Shown here: positions 1 to 4,854 of the stretch, one piece after another | Numbering within the stretch: the first letter of the stretch is position 1 | Layout: the number at the start of each line of letters is the position of its first letter | Origin: an uncultured Archangium sp. | GTDB taxonomy: Bacteria > Myxococcota > Myxococcia > Myxococcales > Myxococcaceae | DNA: 5,155 nucleotides | Assembly: GCA_946479335.1 (NCBI GenBank) | Contig: CAMLFP010000395.1 | Coordinates: forward strand, 1 to 5,155 | Direction of reading: 5' to 3' | Notes under the pieces: model-generated | What the model was told of the DNA's origin: nothing | Database searches by the model: none | Seen by the model: only the letters and a program-made list of their open reading frames with translations | Program-made: the position numbers and the translations under genes

Positions 1-180
1 CGGAGCGCTCACTCTCTGCGGTGCGAGCGACGAGTGCGAAGTGCAGCGTTGATGCACGAGCAGCGTGTCGCGCTGACGCCGAGCGCTCACTGTCTGCGGT
101 GCGAGCGACGGGTACGAAGCGCAGCGGTGATGCGCGAGCAGCGTGTCGCGCTGACGCGGAGTGCTCACTTTCTGCGGTGG
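1..180. repeat. 78-bp tandem direct repeat, about 2.3 copies, truncated by the left edge
   Basis: Unit 1 is 1-78, unit 2 is 79-156, and a partial third unit runs 157 to about 179 before the similarity stops abruptly. Units 1 and 2 differ at 7 of 78 positions (about 91% identical, no indels); the 23 bp of unit 3 differ from unit 1 at two positions. The period is 26 codons, so the reading frame is kept through the array; plus frames 1 and 3 stay open while frame 2 has a TGA in each full unit (50-52 and 128-130). The array may continue to the left. It could be an intergenic repeat or the repetitive C-terminus of an upstream protein; the sequence does not settle which. Confidence 0.9.
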
Positions 181-222
181 CGCTCGTCGCGCCGTGCAGA
201 CTTCCTTCGAGGAACCCGATGA
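1..222 (+). CDS. Possible 3' end of an upstream gene with a 26-residue repeat (partial, doubtful)
   Basis: Plus frame 1 is open from the window edge to a TGA at 220-222, which overlaps the histidine kinase ATG as ATGA, a typical translational-coupling junction. It would encode the last 73 residues of an upstream protein, made of two 26-residue repeats (each with a CERRVRSAA segment) plus an arginine-rich tail. Of the seven differences between repeat units 1 and 2, three fall at third codon positions in this frame and are silent, as is one of the two changes in unit 3; this is weak support for coding. The tail resembles no domain I recognise, and a response regulator, the usual neighbour of a kinase, would not normally end like this. 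Non-coding repeat DNA is the main alternative. Confidence 0.25.
   Translation, partial: RSAHSLRCERRVRSAALMHEQRVALTPSAHCLRCERRVRSAAVMREQRVALTRSAHFLRWRSSRRADFLRGTR
209..214 (+). promoter_or_regulatory. Shine-Dalgarno for the histidine kinase
   Basis: A purine-rich GAGGAA sits 4 bases before the ATG at 219-221. It decides between this start and an in-frame ATG at 21-23, which would add 66 residues of repeat-encoded sequence ahead of the first membrane helix. Confidence 0.6.
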
Positions 223-1478
223 GCAGCTTCGTGCGCCGCGCGGCGTGGGCGGGCTTCCTTGTCGCGAGCGTCGCGGGCCTCGGCGCCGCGCTCGTCACCT
301 CGGTGCTCGCGGTGATGCTGTTGCAGCGCGCCGACGACCGGCGGCTCCTCGAGGCCGGCGGCGTGTTGGCCACCGAGGTGTCGGAGCACCGTGACGGCGA
401 CCTCGTGGCGCTCCTCGACGATGAGACGCGCGAGACGCGGCAGATGGGCCTCTCGTTCGCGTTGTTCGAGCGCGATGGCCGCCGTCGCGCGGGCAGTGCG
501 CTCCTCCCCTTCGTCGCGCGCGATGACACCTGCGTCTCCGCTGACGTCGGGCGCGCGTGCGCGGTGGCGGCGGGTAACCTCCGCGTTGTCGTCGGCGCGC
601 CGGAGACGTCGCGGTGGTCATCGTTGCTCACCGCCGCGTTGCTTTCGGCGATGGGCGTGGCGCTGCTGGCGTCGCTCGCGATTCGCCCGTTGGCGCGCAG
701 CCTCGCCGCGCCGCTGACGTGGCTGAGCGACCGGCTCCGTGCGCTCCCCGTGGAGTCGCTCACCTCGGCCGACCTGGGCGCGCCGACCCACTTGAGCGAG
801 CTCGAGGCGCTGCGCGAAGCGCTCCGTGGCCTGCTCGCGCGCGTCGACGTGTCGCTGCAACAGGCGCACCGCTTCGCCTCCAGCGCGGCGCACGAGCTGC
901 GCACGCCGCTCACCGCGCTCAAGGCGGAGCTGGAGCTGTCACTCGAAGGTCCGCTCACGCACGACGCGGTGGCGCGCGCGCACGAGCGCACCGGCGCGCT
1001 TGCGATGATGGTGGAGCGCCTCCTGGTGCTGGCCACGCCCTCCGACGCGCCGCTCGGCGGAGAGACCGTCGCGCTCGACGAGCTCACCGAAGACGTCATC
1101 GCCGCGCTGCCTGAGGCCGACCGCGCGCGCGTCACCTTCGAGCGCGCGGCGGGCCTCACCCTCGACGGCGATGAGACGCTGCTGGCGATGCTGGTGAGCA
1201 ACGCGCTCTCCAACGCGCTCAAGTTCGGCACGCACGTGCAGGTGACCGTCGATGAGCGGGGGCTCGAGGTGCGCGACGACGGCCCCGGCATCGCGCCGGA
1301 AGACGCGCCGCACCTCTTCGAGCCGCTGTACCGGGGCGCGCACGCCACGCGCGAAGGCGTCGCGGGCCACGGCCTCGGCCTCGCGCTCATCGCGCACGTC
1401 GCGCGTCGTCACCGCGGCACGGTCTCGCTCGTCGACACCGGCTCCGGCGCGCGGCTGCGGGTCGATTTCTCCCGCTGA
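219..1478 (+). CDS. Membrane-bound two-component sensor histidine kinase
   Basis: An inner-membrane sensor that should autophosphorylate on a histidine and pass the phosphate to a response regulator. The 419-residue protein has a transmembrane helix at about 11-35, a roughly 100-residue periplasmic sensor region, a second helix at about 134-155, a HAMP-like linker to about 209, an H-box (HELRTP, phospho-acceptor His225), an N-box (SNALSNALKFG, about 327-337), a G1/D-box (DDGPGIAP, 353-360), an F-box (LFEPLYR, 366-372) and a G2 box (GHGLGLAL, 383-390). All catalytic motifs are present, so it looks active; length and order fit the EnvZ/PhoQ-like HisKA-HATPase_c class. The periplasmic part has only two cysteines (105 and 114), which could form a disulfide. 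The ATG at 219 is chosen for its Shine-Dalgarno and because the first helix follows at once. No response regulator is visible; it may lie left of the window. Signal unknown. Confidence 0.94.
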   Translation: MSSFVRRAAWAGFLVASVAGLGAALVTSVLAVMLLQRADDRRLLEAGGVLATEVSEHRDGDLVALLDDETRETRQMGLSFALFERDGRRRAGSALLPFVARDDTCVSADVGRACAVAAGNLRVVVGAPETSRWSSLLTAALLSAMGVALLASLAIRPLARSLAAPLTWLSDRLRALPVESLTSADLGAPTHLSELEALREALRGLLARVDVSLQQAHRFASSAAHELRTPLTALKAELELSLEGPLTHDAVARAHERTGALAMMVERLLVLATPSDAPLGGETVALDELTEDVIAALPEADRARVTFERAAGLTLDGDETLLAMLVSNALSNALKFGTHVQVTVDERGLEVRDDGPGIAPEDAPHLFEPLYRGAHATREGVAGHGLGLALIAHVARRHRGTVSLVDTGSGARLRVDFSR

Positions 1479-1491
1479 AGCGCGTTCAGCG
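1473..1491. terminator. Hairpin spanning both convergent stop codons (possible weak bidirectional terminator)
   Basis: A 7-bp inverted repeat (CGCTGAA at 1473-1479 and TTCAGCG at 1485-1491) encloses a GCGCG loop. Each arm contains the TGA of one of the two converging genes. There is no T-run on either side, so intrinsic termination is uncertain. It is the only structure in the 7-bp gap between the genes. Confidence 0.35.
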
Positions 1492-2385
1492 CGCAGACCG
1501 CAGCAGCAACACCTCTCCGAATTCACCGCGCCGGCCGGCCAACGCCAGCGCGCCACGCGCGACCTCCGCGAGGAAGTACTCGCCGTACTCCAGCGCCGGC
1601 CCCGCGGCGTAGATGGTGACGTCCTTCTCCCGCGCGAGCGCGCCGAGCCGCTGGGCCACCTCCCGCGCCACCGGGCCGTGGAACGGGTAGTAGAGGAAGA
1701 AGACGTTGCCCGCGCTCAGGTCGACGTCGCGCACGTCGGCCGCGTGGAACGCGAGGTTGCGCAGCCCCAGCCACTTCGCGGAGCGCTCGGAGGCCGCGGC
1801 GTAGGTCGGCTCCAGCTCGACGCCGCGCACCGTGCACGCCGTGCTGGCCGCCACCGTCAGCGCCACCTTGCCGCTGCCCGAGCCCAGGTCGAAGACCACG
1901 TCGGCCACGCCCGGCTCGGTGACGCTCAAGAAATCAGCCAGCCGCACCGCGCGCGTCGCGAGGTTCAGCAGCGCGAAGGGGAAGGGCGTCGCGAAGGTGT
2001 CGTGCGCCGACAAGCTCAGCAGCCCGTCGAGGTAGTCGTCGGCGGGCGTGCCGGCGCCCTCGGCGTTGCGCGCGTAGCCCAGCGACTGCCAGCTCTCGCG
2101 AAACGCCGCCGCGCTCAGCGCGCCGGTGCGCAGCCGCGTCGCCAGCGCGCCGCCGACCAGCGCGAGCGCCTCCCGCACCTCCTGCTCCCGCGCGCCGAAG
2201 GCCCCCCACGTGTCACGCGCGCCGAGGTGCGCCGCGAGGTCGAGCTCCAGCAGCGACGGCTCCACGTTGTCGCGCACGAACTGCAGCCGCTCCCGGAGGT
2301 GCCACAGCGGCCCCAGCGCCAGCGCAGACACTCCGCCGGGCGCGAGCAACCGGGTGACGTGGTCGATCCACCAGGGGCCGGGCAC
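1486..2385 (-). CDS. Class I SAM-dependent methyltransferase, substrate unknown
   Basis: A 299-residue protein with a Rossmann-type methyltransferase domain in its second half. Motif I is VVFDLGSGSGK (163-173), the SAM-binding glycine loop; the acidic end of strand 2 is in VRGVELEP (186-193); a following acidic motif is AADVRDVDL (215-223); and a strand with NVFFLYYPFHGP (227-238) fills the motif IV position. The DLGSGxGK, GxE, then VFFLYYPF pattern recalls the DOT1-like/small-molecule methyltransferase group, but I cannot name a substrate. The first 150 residues are mostly helical, without a motif I recognise; there is no signal peptide or membrane segment, so it is probably cytoplasmic. The start is a GTG; there is no other ATG, GTG or TTG between it and the in-frame stop at 2446-2448, and no clear Shine-Dalgarno, so the N-terminus is uncertain. 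It lies 88 bp after atpF on the same strand, behind a hairpin, and converges on the kinase gene. Confidence 0.86.
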   Translation of the reverse strand: MPGPWWIDHVTRLLAPGGVSALALGPLWHLRERLQFVRDNVEPSLLELDLAAHLGARDTWGAFGAREQEVREALALVGGALATRLRTGALSAAAFRESWQSLGYARNAEGAGTPADDYLDGLLSLSAHDTFATPFPFALLNLATRAVRLADFLSVTEPGVADVVFDLGSGSGKVALTVAASTACTVRGVELEPTYAAASERSAKWLGLRNLAFHAADVRDVDLSAGNVFFLYYPFHGPVAREVAQRLGALAREKDVTIYAAGPALEYGEYFLAEVARGALALAGRRGEFGEVLLLRSAR

Positions 2386-2401
2386 CGCGGCACCGTAGCG
2401 G

Positions 2402-2418
2402 GTTTCGTGCGCAGAAAC
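2402..2418. repeat. Short inverted repeat GTTTC-N7-GAAAC upstream of the methyltransferase
   Basis: GTTTC at 2402-2406 and GAAAC at 2414-2418 form an inverted repeat 17-33 bases before the methyltransferase GTG. It could be an operator half-site pair or simply part of the terminator tail. I see no convincing -35/-10 pair beside it. Confidence 0.3.
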
Positions 2419-2423
2419 GCGAA

Positions 2424-2444
2424 AGCCTCCCGCGCGGGGAGGCT
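2424..2444 (-). terminator. Probable intrinsic terminator of the atp operon, after atpF
   Basis: An 8-bp GC-rich stem (AGCCTCCC paired with GGGAGGCT) with a 5-base loop starts 29 bases after the atpF stop. On the minus transcript it is followed by TTCGCGTTTCTG, a broken and weak T-tract. Position and stem strength favour termination; the imperfect T-run means some read-through into the methyltransferase gene is possible. Confidence 0.55.
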
Positions 2445-2473
2445 CTCAAGTGCTGCGTGCGTCTGCGGCGCGC

Positions 2474-3004
2474 TTACGCCGTGGGCGGCTGCTTCTTCGC
2501 CAGGTCGGCGACGAACTGCTGCGCCAGCTGCTGGTGCTTGGCGTCGTCGAGGTTGGCGGCGAGCAGCTTCTCCGCGATGGCGATGGAGAGCTTCACGGCC
2601 TCGCCCTTGATGTCGGCGATGGCCTTCACGCGCTCCTCGTCGATGGCGCGCTGCGCGTCGGCCTTGAGCGCGTCGGCCTCCTTGCGGGCCTTGCCCATCA
2701 GCTCCTCGCGGAACTTCTCCATGTCGGCCTGCGTGCGGCGCACGGCGTCGGCGGCTTCCTGGCGGGCCTGCGCGATGGCCGTCTTCTGCTCGGCGAGCAG
2801 CTTCTCCGCTTCGGCGCGCTCACGCTTGGCGCTCTCGATGGCGTCGACGATGGCCTTCTCACGGCCCTCCACCGACGACAGCAGCGGCCCCCACGCGAAC
2901 TTCCGCAGCAGCACCGCCACCACGATGAAGGTGATCCACGTCCAGATGATGAGGCCCGGCTTCACATCGGTGAAAGCGTTCGAGGCGAGAAGCAGCGTGT
3001 TCAT
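2474..3004 (-). CDS. atpF: F0F1 ATP synthase subunit b (peripheral stalk)
   Basis: Subunit b anchors the F1 head to the membrane sector and acts as the stator; it is present as two copies (or b/b') per enzyme. The 176-residue protein has one N-terminal transmembrane helix (about 16-34), the characteristic turn RKFAWGPLL (34-42), then a long charged, alanine-rich helix (about 45-150) rich in E, K, R, A and Q that forms the coiled-coil stalk. It ends with the IAEKLLAANLDDAKHQQL segment (142-159) typical of the delta-binding end. Length is normal for the family (about 155-175). No second b-type gene is seen in the window. The Shine-Dalgarno is weak (AAGAGA at 3011-3016, 6 bases before the ATG). 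It is the last gene of the operon here: a hairpin follows, and atpH does not come next. Confidence 0.97.
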   Translation of the reverse strand: MNTLLLASNAFTDVKPGLIIWTWITFIVVAVLLRKFAWGPLLSSVEGREKAIVDAIESAKRERAEAEKLLAEQKTAIAQARQEAADAVRRTQADMEKFREELMGKARKEADALKADAQRAIDEERVKAIADIKGEAVKLSIAIAEKLLAANLDDAKHQQLAQQFVADLAKKQPPTA

Positions 3005-3035
3005 GGGGAATCTCTTGTTTGAAGAAATACAGCCC

Positions 3036-3081
3036 TCACCCCGACCCTCTCCCGAAATCGGGAGAGGGGGAGCGAAGGTGA
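3036..3081. repeat. REP-like palindromic element between atpE and atpF
   Basis: A perfect 10-bp inverted repeat (CCCTCTCCCG at 3045-3054 and CGGGAGAGGG at 3059-3068) has a 4-base AAAT loop and an outer pair TCACC (3036-3040) / GGTGA (3077-3081). The CCCTCACCCCGACCCTCTCCC type of sequence is, from memory, a widespread dispersed intergenic palindrome in proteobacterial genomes. In the operon transcript the stem begins 17 bases after the atpE stop and ends 40 bases before the atpF start. There is no T-run after it, so it is more likely an RNA-stabilising or processing structure than a terminator. Confidence 0.75.
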
Positions 3082-3085
3082 AGAA

Positions 3086-3322
3086 TTACGCCTTCAGCGC
3101 GAGGAGGATCGTGATCACGAGCGCGAAGAGCGTCGCGCCTTCGATCAGACCGGCCGCGACGATGAGCGTGCCGCGGATGTCGCCGGCCGCCGACGGCTGG
3201 CGGGCGATGCCCTCGAGGCCGGAGGCCGCGAGCTTACCGATGCCGTTGCCGGCGCCGATGATGGCAAGACCAGCGCCGAGACCGGCGCCGAGGTACGCGA
3301 GAGCTGCAGAGGTGAGGTTCAT
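3086..3322 (-). CDS. atpE: F0F1 ATP synthase subunit c (rotor ring proteolipid)
   Basis: Subunit c forms the membrane rotor ring that carries protons between the two half-channels of subunit a. The 78-residue protein is two hydrophobic helices (about 6-38 and 51-76) joined by the polar loop ARQP (40-43). Helix 1 carries the glycine pattern GAGNGIG (23-29) that packs the ring; helix 2 carries the ion-binding carboxylate Glu61 (LIEGAT). The position matching the Na+-ligand glutamine of Na+-type rings is Ile28, and Glu61 is followed by Gly rather than Ser/Thr, so proton coupling is expected. Length is typical (70-85). It is spaced from atpB by 105 bp and from atpF by 81 bp, both with hairpins, consistent with separate control of this most abundant subunit. 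A GAAAG purine stretch about 7 bases before the ATG is the likely ribosome site. Confidence 0.98.
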   Translation of the reverse strand: MNLTSAALAYLGAGLGAGLAIIGAGNGIGKLAASGLEGIARQPSAAGDIRGTLIVAAGLIEGATLFALVITILLALKA

Positions 3323-3365
3323 GGTGTTGCTTTCTTTCGGTTTGACTCACTTATCGGGGGAGTCG

Positions 3366-3410
3366 TGAAGGCCCTTCAGGGACTACCTCCACACCGGCTG
3401 ACGTCACCGG
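3366..3410. promoter_or_regulatory. Two inverted repeats in the atpB-atpE spacer
   Basis: The 105-bp spacer (3323-3427) holds two symmetric elements: TGAAG/CTTCA with a GCC centre (3366-3378), and a larger one at 3394-3410 in which CCGG flanks the perfect palindrome TGACGTCA (3399-3406), with one extra C on the left side. Both could fold in the operon RNA ahead of the atpE start and affect its translation or act as processing sites. In E. coli the same gene junction carries a translational enhancer for atpE; similarity of role here is inference. Confidence 0.4.
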
Positions 3411-3427
3411 CCTGGGTTCTTTGAAAA

Positions 3428-4468
3428 TCAGTGGTGCGCGCCCTCGCCGTGGCCGTGCGCGTCGTCGTGGTGGGCGTGGTGGCCCATCTGCACGCCCTGG
3501 CCGATGAAGAGGCAGGTGAGCAGCGTGAAGATGTACGCCTGCAGGATGCCGACGAAGATCTCCAGGCAGTAGATGGCCACCGTCATCGGCACCGACAGCA
3601 CCGCGGCGTACGGCGTCCACATGAAGATGAGCGCGAGCAGGAAGAAGATGACCATGTGGCCCGCGAGCATGTTCGCGAACAGACGAACCAGCAGCGCGAA
3701 GGGCTTGGTGAACAGCCCGAGGATCTCGACGGGAATCATGATGGGCCACAGCGGCCAGGGCACGCCGCCCGTCAAGTGCGCGAGGTAACCGCCGAAGCCC
3801 GCGGAGCGGATGCCGGCGATCTGCACGATGAGGAAGGTGATGATGGCCAGCGCCGCCGTCACCGTCAGCACGCTGGTGCCCGCGAAGAACCCGGGGATGA
3901 GCGAGAGCCAGTTCACGGAGAGGATGAAGAAGAACAGCGTGAACAGGAAGGGCATGTACCGCTTGCTCTCCTCCTTGCCGATGTTCGGCGCCGCGATCTC
4001 ATCGCGGATGAAGAGCGCGATGGCCTCGATGCTGTGCGCCAGCGTGCCCTGGGGCACCCCGTTCTGGTCGCGCTTGCGGCCGAAGAACAGCGCCGCGAAC
4101 AACAGCGCCGAGCCCAGCCACAGCATCAGCACCGACTTGGTCGGGCGCATGTCGTAGCAACCGTGGATCCACTTCTCCAACGAGGGGAAGGCCGCGAACG
4201 CCGCGCTCGCGTGGCCGCCGCACGCTTCCTTGCTGCCGAAGATGAAGGCGTCGCCGAACCAGTCAGCCACGTGCACCGCGGGCAGCTCGTACGGAGGGAA
4301 GGGGAGCTCCAGCTTGAACTCATCGCCGTCGGCGACGTGGTGGAGGATGAACGACGGCGCGTCGTGCTGCTCCTCCTCGGCGTGCTCAGACACGTGCTCG
4401 AATTCAGGCTCCTCGTTGGCGTACGCGGCCAGCGAGAGAACGGTCAGGGCGAGTGCGAAGCGCTTCAT
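3428..4468 (-). CDS. atpB: F0F1 ATP synthase subunit a, with signal peptide and His-rich tail
   Basis: Subunit a is the stationary proton channel next to the c-ring. Of 346 residues, 1-17 look like a signal peptide (MKRF, hydrophobic core, AYA/N cleavage), followed by about 90 periplasmic residues that include an ILHHVADGD segment and Cys83 and Cys104, then the conserved membrane core from about 111. The essential arginine is Arg262 in LLVRLFANMLAGH. The residue at the E. coli Glu219 position is His271, and that at the His245 position is Glu303: a reciprocal swap seen in other lineages. Gln310 matches E. coli Gln252. The C-terminus has 8 histidines in its last 17 residues. At 346 residues it is far longer than E. 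coli AtpB (271). The ATG at 4468 is chosen over the longer open frame because AAGGTG (4477-4482) lies 8 bases upstream, it overlaps the previous stop as ATGA, and it begins a signal peptide. Confidence 0.97.
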   Translation of the reverse strand: MKRFALALTVLSLAAYANEEPEFEHVSEHAEEEQHDAPSFILHHVADGDEFKLELPFPPYELPAVHVADWFGDAFIFGSKEACGGHASAAFAAFPSLEKWIHGCYDMRPTKSVLMLWLGSALLFAALFFGRKRDQNGVPQGTLAHSIEAIALFIRDEIAAPNIGKEESKRYMPFLFTLFFFILSVNWLSLIPGFFAGTSVLTVTAALAIITFLIVQIAGIRSAGFGGYLAHLTGGVPWPLWPIMIPVEILGLFTKPFALLVRLFANMLAGHMVIFFLLALIFMWTPYAAVLSVPMTVAIYCLEIFVGILQAYIFTLLTCLFIGQGVQMGHHAHHDDAHGHGEGAHH

Positions 4469-4854
4469 GGCGTAGACACCTTCGGAGCTGCGAGCAGGCT
4501 TCGGGCTTCGATGACCTGCTGCGCGAGAGAGACGACGAGGAATGAGATGACGAAGGCCGGCGGCGAGCCGGCGTAGCCCTTCACCGCGAAGGCGCCCACG
4601 CCCACCGCGAGGAGCCGGAGGCCGAACGCCGCGCCCTGGGCCGCCAGCAGCGCCTTGAGCGCCGCGGTCCCTTCGAGCTTCGCGTTGCCCAGCGTCGCCT
4701 TGAGCGCCAGGGTGATGACGCCGGTGACCGAGGCGACGATGGCGCCCAGCAACCACGACCCCTGCACCTCGCTCAGCTGCGCGAGCAACGCCGCCGCGGC
4801 GACGAGCGCGCCGACCGAGAGCGACAGCAAGATGGTGGTGGTCAACGACTTCAC
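4465..4854 (-). CDS. atpI: AtpI-type small membrane protein of the ATP synthase operon
   Basis: A 129-residue, very hydrophobic protein with about four predicted membrane helices (roughly 5-27, 33-53, 65-92, 98-115) and short charged ends. Position directly before atpB, size and helix pattern fit the AtpI (ATP synthase I chain) family, which in other bacteria assists c-ring assembly and, with AtpZ, has been linked to Mg2+/Ca2+ transport. Sequence conservation in this family is low, so the assignment leans on context. The start is a GTG overlapping the upstream stop as GTGA, with a good AAGGA (4863-4867) 8 bases before it; a longer open frame running up to 5040 overlaps most of the upstream gene and is not used. 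Its own stop overlaps the atpB start as ATGA, so the three genes are probably translationally coupled. Confidence 0.82.
   Translation of the reverse strand: MKSLTTTILLSLSVGALVAAAALLAQLSEVQGSWLLGAIVASVTGVITLALKATLGNAKLEGTAALKALLAAQGAAFGLRLLAVGVGAFAVKGYAGSPPAFVISFLVVSLAQQVIEARSLLAAPKVSTP
4477..4482 (-). promoter_or_regulatory. Shine-Dalgarno deciding the atpB start
   Basis: AAGGTG on the minus strand lies 8 bases before the ATG at 4468-4466. It supports a start at the signal peptide rather than upstream in the same open frame, which would overlap atpI. Confidence 0.65.

Noticed and set aside
1..180. CRISPR array
   Set aside because: The repeats are 78 bp, contiguous without spacers, and imperfect; no cas genes are seen.
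21..218. 66-residue N-terminal extension of the histidine kinase
   Set aside because: It is translated repeat sequence in a frame where most differences between copies change the residue; a good Shine-Dalgarno and first membrane helix begin at 219.
1252..2610. Long plus-strand open frame (452 codons) over the kinase end and the methyltransferase
   Set aside because: It is antisense to a clear methyltransferase, out of frame with the kinase motifs, and has a low-complexity Arg/Ala/Gln composition typical of a GC-rich shadow frame.
3086..3322. Sodium-coupled c-ring
   Set aside because: The Gln ligand position is Ile28 and Glu61 is followed by Gly, not Ser/Thr, which argues for protons.
2450..3368. 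Plus-strand open frames opposite atpF and atpE
   Set aside because: Shadow frames of conserved subunits b and c; they also cross the REP-like palindrome, which is not expected in a gene.
3431..4576. Plus-strand open frame of 381 codons opposite atpB
   Set aside because: Antisense to a well-conserved ATP synthase subunit; the product is repetitive E/R/Q/H sequence with no domain.
4469..4756. Upstream extension of the atpB frame
   Set aside because: It would overlap atpI almost completely and place Arg/Gly-rich sequence before an obvious signal peptide; the ATG at 4468 has its own ribosome site.
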